Assembly (NCBI GenBank): GCA_019775845.1
Contig: JADQAV010000027.1
Span: forward strand, 310,001 to 374,000
DNA: 64,000 nucleotides
Origin: Myrmaecium sp. VS I D KN 1
Taxonomy: Eukaryota; Ascomycota; Dothideomycetes; Valsariales; Valsariaceae
Reading direction: 5' to 3'
Below are positions 1 through 12,725 of the stretch, piece after piece. The stretch's first letter is position 1. Each line of letters starts with the position of its first letter. The position numbers and the translations under genes are program-made. The notes beneath the pieces were generated by a model. It was not told the DNA's origin. It saw only the letters and a program-made list of their open reading frames with translations, and did no database searches.

Positions 1-1924
1 AGGGTCATGAGACCCTTGTTCACTGTGGACAATGAGCCACTGAGCCCGAACAGAGGCAATCTCGTGCTCAACAAGTCGCACATTGATAAGTTGATTGAGG
101 ATAAGGAGGTCATCACCGCTGGAATGAGTGATGCGGAAAAGAAGGACGTCCAATTTGGCTGGGACGGTTTAGTCAAGAGTGGTGCGATCGAGTTCCTAGA
201 TGCTGAGGAAGAGGAACAAGCCATGATCGTCATGACTCCTCAGGATCTTGACGACCATTTGCGTCTGAAGTCAGGTACCTATGTCATTGACGATGCGGTA
301 GACGATGATGACGACGATGACGATGATGTGGAGGGTAACAAGTTCAAGAAAGATCACACCAAGCGTGTGAAGCCCCCTCCGAACAAGTTCGTCAAGTTCT
401 ACACTCATTGCGAAATCCACCCTAGTATGCTGTTAGGTATCTGTGCGAGCATCATTCCGTTCCCGGATCACAACCAGGTGAGCAGTATAGACACCTAGTC
501 TTTCAGAGCCTGATACTGATGATTCATAGTCTCCTCGTAACACTTACCAATCAGCCATGGGTAAACAAGCCATGGGAGTCGCTCTCACGAACTACGCACT
601 GCGGATGGACACCATGATGAACGTGCTTTACTACCCACAGAAGCCTCTTGCCACTACGCGCTCCATGGAGTATCTTAAGTTCCGGGATCTTCCTGCTGGT
701 CAGAATGCCATTGTGGCCATCGCTACTTACTCTGGCTACAACCAGGAAGATTCCGTCATCATGAACCAAAGCAGTATTGATCGGGGTTTGTTCCGCAGCT
801 TGTTCTACCGTTCTTACAACGACTCGGAGAAGAAGGTTGGTATGTCCGTGGTCGAGCAATTTGAGAAGCCCATGAGGAGCGACACGTTGAGGATGAAGCA
901 TGGCACCTATGACAAGCTGGACGACGATGGTATTGTGGCTCCGGGTGTTCGCGTATCGGGAGAGGATATCCTTATCGGAAAAACGGCCCCCATCGCTCCC
1001 GATGCAGAAGAACTCGGTCAGCGAACACAATTGCACATCAAGCGCGATGTTTCAACACCTCTGCGTAGTACCGAGAACGGCATTGTTGATCAAGTCCTGC
1101 TCACCACCAATACGGAGGGCCATAAGTTTGTGAAGGTTCGAACGAGGACGACTAAGGTACCCCAAATTGGAGACAAATTCGCCTCCCGACACGGCCAAAA
1201 GGGTACCATCGGTGTCACGTATAGGCAGGAAGACATGCCCTTCACACGCGAAGGTCTTACCCCGGATATCATCATCAACCCGCACGCCATTCCGTCGCGT
1301 ATGACTATTGCTCACTTGGTCGAGTGTCTGCTCTCCAAGGTCGGTTCTCTCCTCGGTTCCGAGGGTGACGCCACGCCATTTACGGATGTCACCGTCGAGA
1401 GTGTCTCCAAGCTCCTTGAGGGCCATGGATATCAGAAGCGTGGCTTTGAGGTTATGTACAATGGCCACACTGGAAGAAAGCTAGTGGCGCAGGTGTTTCT
1501 AGGTCCAACATACTATCAGCGTCTTCGACATATGGTGGACGACAAGATCCACGCTCGTGCCCGAGGACCAGTACAAATCCTTACAAGACAGCCTGTCGAA
1601 GGTCGTGCTAGAGACGGTGGTTTGCGTTTCGGAGAGATGGAGCGCGATTGTATGATCGCCCATGGTGCTGCCGCTTTCCTGAAGGAGAGGTTATTCGAGG
1701 TCTCCGATGCTTATCGGGTGCATATCTGCGACATCTGCGGCTTGATGACGCCCATCGCCAACCTGAAAAAGGGTGAATTCGAGTGCCGACCATGCCACAA
1801 CAAGACCAAGATCTCGCAGATCCACATTCCGTACGCTGCCAAGCTGCTCTTCCAGGAGCTCATGGCGATGAACATCGCCCCGCGCTTATTCACCAATCGC
1901 AGCGGTGTCAGTGTGCGAGACTGA
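1..1924 (+). CDS. RPB2: RNA polymerase II second-largest subunit, C-terminal part (window cuts off the 5' end)
   Basis: This is the catalytic-core subunit of nuclear RNA polymerase II, which forms one side of the active-centre cleft. Two exons are visible, 1-477 and 530-1924, joined in phase across a 52-nt intron (GTGAGC donor, TAG acceptor). The join restores the conserved stretch running from PFPDHNQ into [13 protein letters not shown]. Hallmarks in order are an acidic Asp-rich linker, [18 protein letters not shown] (hybrid-binding region), [25 protein letters not shown], and a C-terminal zinc site with paired CxxC motifs (CDIC and CRPC). The reading frame is open to base 1, so the true start lies upstream; roughly half of the usual ~1,250 residues is present. 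The protein ends shortly after the conserved [13 protein letters not shown] segment, which is normal for the family. Seen: sequence motifs and splice sites. Known: RPB2 family function. Identification is essentially certain. Confidence 0.98.
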
Positions 1925-2428
1925 GGCAACCAACGCGCCTGCCATCTCGCCTATTACGCTTCTCTCTATAACGTCTTCTCGCCTTTCTTCGTTCCTCTCT
2001 ACTCTTTTGATCTATTTGGGTTGGGTTATATCTTCTCTTCTTTCGTCCCCCCTTTCAAAGCCCCCATCAGAATAACTTGGACACATCAACTGCATTGCAC
2101 GGCGTTCCTTTCGGCGTTCCCTGTACGATCAAGAAACTTTTTCTTACATTGTTCCAAAACAACTGTGAAATTGGTCCCGTAAAGGGAGGGGTGATATGGG
2201 AGAGTGATTTTTTTCCGTATTGGCGGTTCATCGGCGATGGATGGACTTTAGAAAAGCAAACCCATTATACACAAAGACACGCAAATATTGACATAATACG
2301 TTCGTATAGTCTTCGTGTGGAACAGAAGCAAAAGTGATGTCTGCTCTCCTAGATCGATTGCTACTAATATGTGACGATAGTATTCACTCCTTGATTGAAA
2401 TTGATCGAGTGCCTCGCATCCAACCTCT

Positions 2429-3997
2429 TTACCGCCTTCTTCGATCATAATCCCTATCCCGGTTATCCCGGTCATCCCGATACCGTTCTCGACTCCTTTC
2501 CCTACGCCGGCGGTCATCGTGATACCGATCCCTGCTCCCCTCCTTCTTACGAACATGATCGTCCACACCTGACGACCGATATCGTCGGTCTCGTTCCCGG
2601 AAATCTCTGTCATCTCGACCACTCCTACCATCCCGCGATCTTCGCCTTTCCCTTCTCGGCGGGCTGCGATCCCTGGATCGCTCTCTTAGGGGAGGACTGC
2701 GGCTTCTCCGTCTTTCCTTTTTGTTGAACACCATTCCATAGCCACTGCCACGGTCCCTATCATCGTCTTGAGCACGGTACTGACGTTTCCGCTCCAAGGT
2801 GTCGAAGCCGCCGAAGCCGCCACCGCGCGCTCGACGCTTCTGGTTCGTCGCATCGCGCCAGGCGCCCGAGAGTTTCGAGACGCTCTGGGAGAAGTCGACG
2901 TGGATGCGATGGTCGTCGATGAGGACGCCGTCCATCTTGAGGTAGGCCTGCTCGCAGTCCTTCTGGTTCTCGAACTCGATGAAGGCGTACTGCAGGCTGT
3001 CGCCCGTTTTCTTGTCCCGTATCACCTCGCACGACAGGATCTTCCCGAACCGCGAGAAGATGAGGTGGAGATCCTCGTCCTGGGTCACGGGATTGAGCTT
3101 GCAGACGAAGAGCACGTTTTCCGGGGGCTTGACCTCGGCGAACGGCAGGTCGCCCACCATTTCGAGGGTGAGCGCTTGCGCGCGGGCTTCGCGCTCGCGT
3201 CGCAGCTTCTCCAGCGTTTCTTGGTCCGCATCTGGGTCAAGCTCTTCGTCGTCGGCGATGCGGACGGTGGCGAGCTGCGCGGCAGAGGGGACAGGGCTTT
3301 CTGGGGGTTCTACGAGGCCTGGAGGATCTGAATATGGATCCTCCAGTATAACGGTATGCTTGATGCGGATATCCTTCAGGGGCCGCCCAGTTTCGTCAAC
3401 GAACGCTGTGTTTATCTTCTCCAACGCGTCGAATCCCTCCACCACCCGCCCAAATATCGCCGCTTTTCCGTCGAGATAATCGAGGTTTTCGCCAAGCGTC
3501 ACGATGAACTGGCTTCCGGCGCGTCGCTCCGTAGGCTCGCCCGCTGATGGCGCGGTTGCCATGCTGACCGTGCCTCTTTCGTCATGTTTCAGGGTAGGTG
3601 GCATCTCAGGAACGAATGTCTTCTTGGCTGGGTTATCCGGTTCAAGGACGCCCCATATTGAGGAGCCGCCATCGCTGTCTTTCGAGCCGGGCCCGATGGG
3701 GTCGCCGGTTTGGAAGCTGAAGTCTTTCTGCACGCCGTAAACGGGCGAGAAGTTGTAGTACTTGATCTTGCATAGCTTCAGGAAGCTAGAGTGAAAAGCG
3801 GATACGCGTCAGTCCATGTGTTCAATCTCTGTGATTCAAGGTGCTCAGCTTCAGGACCGGCTTCGGCGACTGGGAGAGAGGGTTGGTCTCCGGCGATGTC
3901 GCAAGGGCTCAACTTACTTTTCGCAGCATTTCGGTGCTTGGTCGACCAGCAGGTCAATGACAATGTCTCCTACAGACGTCTCCAGCAATATTGACAT
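2429..3997 (-). CDS. cyp6: Nuclear cyclophilin with RRM and RS-like tail (Cyp6/PPIL4 family)
   Basis: Predicted 478-aa spliceosome-associated peptidyl-prolyl isomerase-like protein. Exon 1 is 3918-3997 and exon 2 is 2429-3785. The 132-nt intron (GTAAGT donor, CTAG acceptor) joins CCEN to [12 protein letters not shown]. Residues 1 to about 172 form the cyclophilin domain, followed by an acidic/charged linker. An RRM lies near residues 250-330 with RNP-like motifs VLFVCKL and YAFIEF. The C-terminal ~130 residues are Arg/Ser/Asp-rich (SRSPP and RDR runs). This domain order is diagnostic of PPIL4/Cyp6. The position of the catalytic Arg of cyclophilin A (in FHRI) is not Arg here (VYGVQKDF), and the drug-binding Trp is also replaced, as is known for this subfamily, so isomerase activity may be weak. 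It is convergent with RPB2, with about 500 bp between stop codons. Start chosen: the ATG giving the conserved [12 protein letters not shown] opening. Confidence 0.95.
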
Positions 3998-6900
3998 CTT
4001 GATCCGGGGCCGAGTCCGATGGTGCGCGGCGACGCAGGTTGCACGTCCAGCACAGCAGGAGAGGAGGTGAGTCTGGCGAAGGCGAGGTACCACGCGCTAG
4101 TATGTGCGAATACGTACGTGTGGAAAGTCGCTGGGATTCAGTGGCATCGATGGACGACCACAATGATTACCACCTGGGGCGACCGTTGCGCCCACCTAAG
4201 GCACCACTTCAGGCAATGCTACACCGGCATGTTGTTGCCTCAGGCTTCTTGTGCGCTTTGGTGTACCTAGTACACTTGGACTTCCCCCCGCTGCTAAAGA
4301 CGAAAACGACCAGTTTAGAAAGAGCAAGATTTATTTCTACTAGAAGTTTCAGGAGGCCGAGATTAGTACACTAGGCTGAAAGCATGTATTCCAGTGGAAG
4401 CCATGACTTGAAACACTGCCAGGTAAGATACTACAGTACCTATTGTACTTATGTACATACCTTACTGCTCTTCTATAATTCAACATTGCAACCAATAGCC
4501 AGCGGCAGTCACAAAGGTCTCTTTACCAGGTACAAATCAACAACCTCATCGGAGCCGCAGAATCTCAAGCCTCACGCATGTTGTAGCTAACAAAGAGCTG
4601 TACGAAGGGAGGGTGGTTCTCTATCATCTTCCCTCAAGGGCCTGTCCAACGTGACGTAGGCTCAAAGCTCTCAACTTTCCGGGCTTGGGCACGAGATCGG
4701 CCTTATACCAGCCAACACACAGCTTCCCTCGGCGGATCGGTCATGCAGGAAAAGATGGCCTTTCGTGCACTTTGACCACCGGGCAAGGCCATCCATGTCT
4801 GATGGATCAGAAACGACCAACGGCCGTCGGCACGGAACGCGGTTGTCACCTGCATCCTCCTGTTCCTTCCATCGCTCGTGTATCCCCCCTCCAATCCGAA
4901 ACCGAAACCAACCTGTCCAAGTGGCAAACAATCAGATCCGACTTACGCCAATTCCTGACCGCCGGCGGGTGGCACAGTGTTCCATACCCATATGCCCTCT
5001 CCTTGACCTGGTCTGCCATTGGATCGGGGAAGCTCACCTCATTCCGTTAAGAGGGATACCACACTGGCACAGACAGGAAGCCGAACAGCCATATGTGACG
5101 AGACGGGAAGATCGAAGCGGCTGGTCACAATGGCCGCTGCCAGCCTGCTCGCATCAGCTCCGGCCGCCTGCAAGACATGCCGCGATGCTCGATTCCGGGA
5201 CACTATGGCCATGCACATTCCCTTCTCATCTCAGTCAGATGCGCTGGCGTTCCTGGACCGACTAGACGTACGGGTCGGTACGACACTCTATCTCCTCGTC
5301 CCCTTTCCGGTTCTGCTCTTTATCCTGGCCGAGCTTGTTGATCACGGGATTCTGGCAGGGATTGTTCATGCATCCACCCGTCTTGTGCGTAGAGCGCGAG
5401 CACACGAGCGTGCTTTCGGCCTCACGGTCATCATTTGGCCTTTGCCAGACCTTCCTGTCAGGCACGCACCATGGCACATCCTTCAAGAAGAGGATAGCTA
5501 CGCGGAAGTGAAATCGACCACTTTGAGTAAGCTGCTTGACGGGAGACCTTCTTCAGTTCCGGTGCTTAACTAAGTGGCATCATGAGACGTACTTCCGGTA
5601 GCATGCAAAACCTACGATACCCCCAGGCATGGCTTGCATGATTTCCGTCCGTGTAGCCCAATAGACCCGGGCACTGCAATCGGTATTCTCCATGACTGAA
5701 GCATTGTGGTGTTGCTGCCTAGGAATCTGTAGGAAGAGAGCTTCGCGGAGCCACGTCGCTTGATCGCTGCAACATGACTTTGGTCTGCATCTCACCGACA
5801 GGACAGTGACGTCTCCAGAAGCATTCTGGAGCAATGCACGATTGCTGGGCGTTCATTAGGCCTGTCAGATATTGGGACTCAGAGGCGAAGCGCGGAACTG
5901 GGAACTACGCACGCTCGACCATCCCCCAGCATCTTTCTTGCTCTCGATGGTGCTACTGTCTTCTGTTTGGGGAGGCCGTCGCATCATTGGGTCTCCACAG
6001 AGTTCCCAAGACGATCATTTGTGATAGATCTGCACTTCCACTCGGGAACGCAAACAACGGGGCAGTTTCCGCCGCCATCGTGATACAGGGCTTTTCGGTG
6101 GCACTTTGAAAGCAGCTTTTTCGCGTCTTCGCTACCCCGCTTCGGGGTGTACCTGTTCTTCAAGCTGGAACTAGCGGCGGCGGCCAATATTCCGGAGCAG
6201 TCAGATGAAGCCTCTCTACCGAGCCAGCTAATCTATCCTGTCTGAGAAGATGGCAGAACGATAGGCGCTCTTAGACCCCCTCCGTTATAACGACGACCTA
6301 AAGGATCGCCATCCGCACGCTCATTCGCACATTTCTCGCTATATGTAAGTACGCGGTAACGCTCTCAGAAATCTTCCAGGAACATTGCTTCATGCAGGGC
6401 GCTGGCGTGGTGTATCCTTCCTCTGCCTCTGGACCTCCCTTCATTCATGATACACGGTTTTGGCACGGCAAACACCCAGCTTATGCGGCCAATCAAAGGC
6501 CCGGTCCCGGGCTCTTAACGACCAGGACAAGGTCTCCTGCTCCTGGCCATGGCTTAACCACAGCCCAGAAAAAAGGCGGCACGGGGCGAACCTTTCCTTC
6601 CGATGTGCACATTTGCCTTGGGCATCCATGCTCGCATCACTCAGTAGGTAGGTCTTGTTGACTTATCGTTCAGTCCTCACGAAGCCACTATCACTCGCCT
6701 GGAATTTCTCGTCGTTAATCCTTAATGTTGCTGTCAACAAATCTGAAGCCATCCATTGTCTGCCTAACGCGTTGATATCCGACCCGCACCCACCACGGTT
6801 CGGCGACGAGATCATGCTGCATATCGAAATTTGTTGCCACATCAAGTCTTTTGCTACACCACAGACGTATGCTGGAACATGTCAATTCCTAGTGTGTGCA

Positions 6901-7866
6901 TGAAGAAAATGCTACACCTGGGCACGTGCTGTTTCCTGCATTCACGCTCCGAAGTACGCCGATTAAAGCAGCACGGTGTCTTTGATGGCCATTTCAGCAG
7001 TAAACCCGAGGTTGAACTGGCAAGAGACTCCCACTCGTACAATATGGCTATATCTTTGGGGTATAAAGCTTTTGAGGAGAACACATAACCTGGAAAAGGT
7101 CTGTTTGCCCGGCGTAAAACTCACAAGCACTACATCCCCCACGTCTTTTGTCAAGTGCACCACCCAGTAAGCCGGGTCTCCAGTGAAACGATTGCCCACC
7201 TGTGAGGCGAATGCTGCGTGATCCAGGAGCGCCACTGGATAAAAGTGCCTGACGTTACTACAGCCTTGAACTCGCGCAAACGCAAGGCCGTTGGTTTGGA
7301 GCTTATCCGGGGTACTGGCGGTCTCCCTGCCTCTAAAAGTATGATGCACCCGCCTCTGCAGGCAGCCGAACAGATACCTACTACAAACCAGTCGTCTTAT
7401 TTCCTGAGGGTACCTCGGATTCTGCTGGAGTCGGCGTACTGGCTACAAGAGCGTGGGAGGATCAAATCAATCCGGCACACGTCTTGTTCAATTTCATCCC
7501 CTCGGTCCATGATAGCAATCACATCGACGAGAGCATGAACGATCTCGATCTACATACACTATAAACACCCAACCATCCATGCCATAAGACTCTGCACGCC
7601 GACTTCGAGCCACTAGAGTATTGGTAACTGGAGCCAACCATCAGGTCAACCGACGAACTACGAGAGTTCACAACCAAACTCCTTTTCACAGGACCGCTGA
7701 GACATTGTTGTCTTCTCAATTGAGCTTCGTCTCGTTCTCAATTAGGCTTCGGCTTTTCCTAGCCTGAAAGTGCTCTCGGAGGCCTGCCGAATAGATTCTG
7801 CAACAAAAGTCAAAGTTGGTCATGTCCCAAATTATAGTGAGCGTTGTTCGGTAGTAACATGACAAG
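3998..7866. other. 3.9-kb gene-poor region between divergent cyp6 and a Zn2Cys6 regulator
   Basis: No frame here shows a recognisable domain or a plausible exon chain. The longest open frame (5019-5573) lacks an early ATG and has no family resemblance. Short TACC/GGTA words occur near 4436-4460. The stretch separates two divergently read genes and is unusually long for this window. It probably holds the distal promoter and 5' leader of the regulator at 7867 (inference); long upstream regions are common for fungal developmental regulators. A non-coding RNA cannot be excluded. Confidence 0.5.
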
Positions 7867-9576
7867 ATGGATGATCTCAGCATGCGTCAACATCCTGGCT
7901 ATGGTCAGATAGAACCATATTCCTTGAACGGTCGTGGCTGTAACTTGATGAATTTCAACATGCCTCCACCTCGACCACAACTCGACCTACGGGGTATGCC
8001 GCTGTCACGACAACATCGGCCCATTCTTCATCGAGACCCGGAGGTCGAGGAACAACCACGTCGCCGAATTGCAGTAGCGGTAAGTCGCTTAGTCTCACAG
8101 ACAGCTCTTCTTTAGCCACGCGTTTTCGCTGCTCCCCTGACCCGGTATGTTGATGCTGATATCTGAACGTAGTGCGGTCGCTGCAGGAAGAGGAAGATAC
8201 GATGCAGCGGGGACCCCGGCGACCAGTCTGGTTGTCAGAATTGCAAGGCAGCGGGCGTGGCAGCGGCACAGTGCCAGTTTCATCGGGTATGTGACGAGTC
8301 CTTCCACTGCATCACGCCGGAGCTTACATATCGTTAGGTTGGCTCAGACAATATCGATAAAATCAAGGCCGCGCAACGTTATAATGACTTTCAAGGGCTC
8401 ACGGTCCTTTCTTCTGGAGCTGAACTTGTGGCATCGCTCTCCAACGCGTTTCCCAGTTATACTGCACCTTATTCCAAGGTTCTCCCGTCAGACCAGTACA
8501 TGGCGGCTTATCCCACAGCTAAGTCCACCTACTCCACGGCATGGGCCGCTCCGCATAGCCTATCCTATGCGGAGACAACGGGGATCAGCGCCTACTCCCC
8601 TCAGACGACCGCCTGCATGGCAAGCCAAGAAGCAATGACGACCATGTATGCTGCTTCCGATAGCTACCGCAATTGGGCGACCCTCGACAGTAAATCGCAA
8701 CCAGCTGTCACCAATGTCTACGCTGAACCAGATGTTGGCAGCGGCTATGCCGCTCAGTCAATCACCGAGTCCGGGGGTCAGCAGTACATGAGCAGCGCTA
8801 ACGCCCGCTCTTATCCTTCGTCGAGCGATCCTTCGTCGTCTTCCTCTTTGAATATGGCATCCCTTCAATCTTCACTTCCTACTTCGTTACCCGCCAGACA
8901 CCTTCCCATGCCCGCCACAGCCCGCACTCCGTCAGTCCCCGTAACGACCACTTCATATGTGAGGACACAGATTGGTTCCCATGCCGGCACTGGCACTGGC
9001 ACTGCTGATAACACGCGAGGTGATGCCGTCAACAAATCGGAGAGCGACACTTGGGCCGACGGCAATGCTGCCACGAACAAGTCGAGCAACAGGACGAAGG
9101 AGGCTCCAGTGTGCAAGCTCAAAAAGCGCCAGTCCGCGCCCGCGAATGGAGGGTATTGCTTTCCCGTAAAGAATCCCCAAGAGGGTGCGGAGAGTACAGC
9201 GGCCACACCGGCACTGAGTTATCCGTCCACCGGCGCGTCCGCTCCAGCGACGTCAGCTAACGTAGCCTACGCGGCGCCTGCAACGTCCATGCTACCGCGG
9301 ATTGGATCGAACGAGCTGATCGCCCCTCGACCGAGTACCGGAACGACGGGTATGTTCACTTGGAACAGTGAGAGCATCATGAAGCGTGACTCCATGGGGA
9401 ACCTGTCCTCGACGGAGGGCACCCTCGTCAGTGGTCACAAGTACGTACCGCTCGCCCATCCGACGCCGCAGCCTCCGCTGGCCGACTCGAGCCTCTTGCG
9501 CCATGATTCCTTCGACCATCGGATCGCCCAAACCGATGGCCAAACGGGCAGCGCTGGCGCGACGACCACCTTCTGA
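7867..9576 (+). CDS. Zn2Cys6 transcription factor
   Basis: Predicted 521-aa nuclear DNA-binding regulator. Exons are 7867-8079, 8173-8286 and 8338-9576. Introns are 93 nt (GTAAGT/TAG) and 51 nt (GTATGT/TAG). Splicing fuses RRRIAVA to CGRCRKRKIRC, so the whole binuclear zinc cluster is encoded by the middle exon (residues 72-109). Six cysteines are visible, in the order CGRC, a single C in KIRC, CQNC, then a single C in AQCQF. Basic residues lie between the second and third Cys, as is usual. The remaining ~410 residues are Ser/Thr/Ala/Pro-rich and low-complexity, with Tyr-Ala and Ser runs, and show no fungal_trans middle-homology domain. The motif MDDLSMRQHPGYGQIEPYSL marks the N-terminus. The ATG at 7867 is the first in frame. 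Target genes cannot be told from sequence. The exon structure is well supported by phase and by the intact zinc cluster. Confidence 0.9.
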
Positions 9577-12482
9577 CGGTGTCTCCGCGCGTCAATAATC
9601 TTTTTCGGTTTCATTCTGCACCATCGGTCCTGGTTTCCTTCTTGCCGTCTCGCTACTTGGGAAGATGTGTTTTTCCACCACCCCGAACAGGCTACCGCCC
9701 CCCTCTTTTTTGTTTTTTCGTAGCTTCAACATCGTTCCGGTCTTATCCTGTCCCATCAAAGAGCAGCAACTCAGCCCGCATTGCATCGCATCGCATCTTA
9801 CTCTACTAACAATGCACTACACCGCACCACATATACATATACATATACATATATTCCTAGCCGGCTCTAATATTAATAATACCTCACCATTTGGGGCATC
9901 AGACCTTCGCTTTCGGATCCCCTTTCGAAGGGGCGTCGTCCCTCCTCCTCCATCTCCGCTCGATTTATTTCAGAGCCCACGAGGGAAAGGATGGGAGTGT
10001 AGGTAGAACAAACCAGATAAAGGAGACATGACAACACGGGAGGCGGTTTGAGGAAGGAAAGACAAAGAAACGCATCATGCATGCATGGCAGGGGAGAGTG
10101 AAGAATGGGAGAGGCACAATTCCGGCTATGAAAAGGGGTCGTTCAAAAGTTTTTCTCTCTCATCTTGTTGTTTCGGCATTGCATTTTTCTTCTCTCTTGT
10201 TTCTGGCCTTGACTGAGGCTTTCCGGTTCCGGGCTTGTTGTTGAGCCCTTTTCTCATCTCTCATCGTTCGGTCATCTGCTCTTGTTCTTTCTTTTCCCTT
10301 CCTTTTCGGTCAAGCCTTCGATGGCTTTTTTTTTGGTGTTTCGTTTGTATCGAGCTTGGGTATTTTTTCCGGTCTCCTGTTTCTTCATCGACTGTGCCTC
10401 CGTAACGCGCCTTTCGGTTCATTCCATCACGGCCTGAAACTTTTCCTTTTCCCCCTCTCCTGCTTCCTCTCTTCTCAGGGGATAGGGAAGGGGGGTTCTC
10501 CTTTTTCAGGCGAGCGGAGGTTGGACGATAGTACCCTTATCCCTTTCCTTCCTCGGGCGAGAGCGCGCGGGACATGGAAAGCTCAGGGATTGGAGACTGA
10601 TGGGGGAGAGTGCGAGGAAGAAGCGGAAGAGTGAATGACTGGTTCAGATAGGAGAACAGAAAGAAGTGGAAAAGGGAAGAGTATTAGGAATAGATAGAGA
10701 GATTTGGAAAGTATAATATTAAAAAACCACCTTGAAAAGTCCAGGATATTCTAGATATCGATACCTTGTGCTTATGCTTATGCTTATGATTGCTTATTAC
10801 TTGACCTTTTCCGTTTCCCTTTATTTACCTCTCTCTGTTCGCCGAGTTGTGAGGTTGTGAAGCGGACGAACGGGGGATGCACGGGGCACATTCACTTGTT
10901 TAGGAGCCCGGCCGGTAAGGCTGAAGACGAGATACAGTAGGGCGTGGCATGACTCAGGAGGTGGCGGTGGTTGGTGGGGGGAAGGGGAGGGGGAGGGGAC
11001 ACATTGTGATGGGAGCAAAAAGTTGTGAGGAAAGCTGGATTCTTCGCGTCTTCTTTTCATGATTGTGCGATTGCTTGACCAATTGATGAACTGCTTGATT
11101 GATTGAGGAGCGTTGGGCTTTTCTCGTGGTCGGGCGTTCGTCAGTTGGGCGGGAAAAGACGCGATGGGGCGGCGGCGGCGCTGCGTTGCGGTGTTGTTGG
11201 CTTTTATCAGATCTTCCACCGGTTGAAGAAATACGGTAAGTGTTCACGTGGGATATAAAGTAGAATATATATACATTGTACACGATATATAAAACGAATT
11301 CACTGTCCCTCTATCGCTCTCTAAATATTCCCCTTTAATGAAGCCCAAGGTAAACTAAGGTACGGAGTACCGTAGACAGGAAAAAAAAAGGAAAAAGAAA
11401 AGACGCAAGCTCATCATCCCTTTTTCTTTGCGTCCCTTTCTTCCCAAATCAACCATCATACGATTTCCTCTCCGCCGCCCGTTTCGGGTTGCCGTGCTGG
11501 AGCGGCCGCCGAGCGGCGCCGGCCAGGCTGTGCGGGCTGCGCGGGCAGTGCGGGCTGCGCGGGCGTCTCCCCCCACCCACCGGGACGACCGACTAACCGG
11601 AATGATCCGACTGAGAGGCCGCCCGGACCGCCGTGGACCCCCGAGGACCGCCGTGGACCCTGGCCGCTCCGATTCGAGTAGCCCTGGATGGGATATGCGA
11701 AGGGGATGGATGGATGGAAGACTTTCGGAGACAGCAGAGAATCCAGACGTCTGTCGTCCCTAGGTAGGTACCCAAGGTATTACATACGACAACCACCTCC
11801 ACGTCCCGTCCGCTCGCCCGCCTTTTTTTTTCTTCCCTTCTTCTTTCTTCTCTTCCTCCTCTTCCTCCCTTCCCTTTCCCTTTCCCTCTCCCTTTCTTTT
11901 CACTACTACCTTCGTGACCTTTCTTGCTGGTGCCTGTTCCTCGTCCGCTCTCTCTCCCAAGTTCTACATCCCACTATTCTTATCCTTCCCTCTCCTGATC
12001 CCGCGTGGCGTTCGGAGTTGAGTGAGTCTGTAAGGTAGGTATCAATCCACAACCGAGGTGAGCCGTTTCTTTCCGTCCCTTGTAGTCGCATGTGAAGACG
12101 TACGAGTGCAAGTCCCGCTCGTCCTTAGAACCTCATGGCTGACTGGCGCCGGTATCGGTAGCGAATCCCTCGAAGTATTCAGAGCTCCTGTCTCTCCACC
12201 CACCAATTGTCACATTCGTCCACGCTCTCTTTGCAATCTTTTTCGTGCGCGCGAATTAGAGAAGAAGAAGAGGAAAGGAAAGAAAGACTACACGTGCCCG
12301 ACTCCCTGTCGTTGCAATTCCAAGACTCCGAAGACCGCCGCCGGGAACAATTGCTCGAAAAGAAAAAAGAAAGAGAGAGATCAGAGGACATACAATCCCG
12401 CACCGCGCAACCCCTCCCACAAAAGAAAAAAACAACAACCCGCCCCAAATCCCCCCTCAACCCCCCCAGCCTCTCGCCCACC
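9577..12482. other. 2.9-kb gene-poor region with pyrimidine tracts and simple repeats
   Basis: No credible coding exon is seen. Contents are a likely 3' UTR of the upstream regulator, an ATATAC microsatellite at about 9831-9855, long T/C-rich tracts (about 10140-10500 and 11820-11900), and palindromic GGTAC-type words at 11356-11375 and 11761-11781. The T/C-rich tract before 12058 and the following stretch probably form the promoter and leader of the small gene at 12483. Open frames here are low-complexity (for example Arg/Ala-rich 11428-11763) and look like composition artefacts. Confidence 0.45.
9831..9855. repeat. ATATAC microsatellite
   Basis: About four tandem copies of a hexamer (ATATAC) lie in the presumed 3' flank of the Zn2Cys6 gene. 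It is a simple sequence repeat with no further signal. Confidence 0.85.
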
Positions 12483-12725
12483 ATGCCGATGATCACCCGG
12501 GGCTTCTCCCTCACCAACTTCATCATCGCCACCTCCGCCCTCTGCTTCCAGGTCACCGTCCTGTACCCCTGGCACAAGGAGCTCGACGAGGGCTTCGAGG
12601 AGCTCAAGCGCGAGCACTACCGCATCCTCAAGGAGGAGGAGAAGAACCGCCTCGACGAGCTCCAGGGCATCCGCGCCGAGCTGGCGGCGCTGCGGGCTCA
12701 ACAGCAGCAGCAGTTGAGGAAGTAG
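12483..12725 (+). CDS. Small single-pass membrane protein with C-terminal coiled coil (80 aa)
   Basis: An 80-residue open frame starts at an ATG in strong context (CCCACCATGCC). The frame is open further upstream, but the residues there are low-complexity and probably leader. Residues about 7-28 (FSLTNFIIATSALCFQVTVL) form one hydrophobic helix. It is followed by YPWHKELDEGF and a charged heptad-like helix with EELKRE, EEEKNRLDELQ and a Gln-rich end (QQQQQ), typical of a coiled coil. The basic, short N-terminus before the helix resembles small mitochondrial inner-membrane or assembly proteins, but I do not recognise the family and assign no function. No intron is needed. Codon usage is very C/G-rich at third positions, as in highly expressed genes of this window, which supports real coding. 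Confidence 0.7.
   Translation: MPMITRGFSLTNFIIATSALCFQVTVLYPWHKELDEGFEELKREHYRILKEEEKNRLDELQGIRAELAALRAQQQQQLRK

Noticed and set aside
5019-5573. 184-codon plus-strand frame upstream of the Zn2Cys6 gene
   Set aside because: It starts with a non-ATG codon, has mixed composition with no domain or family resemblance, and has no sensible splice partners.
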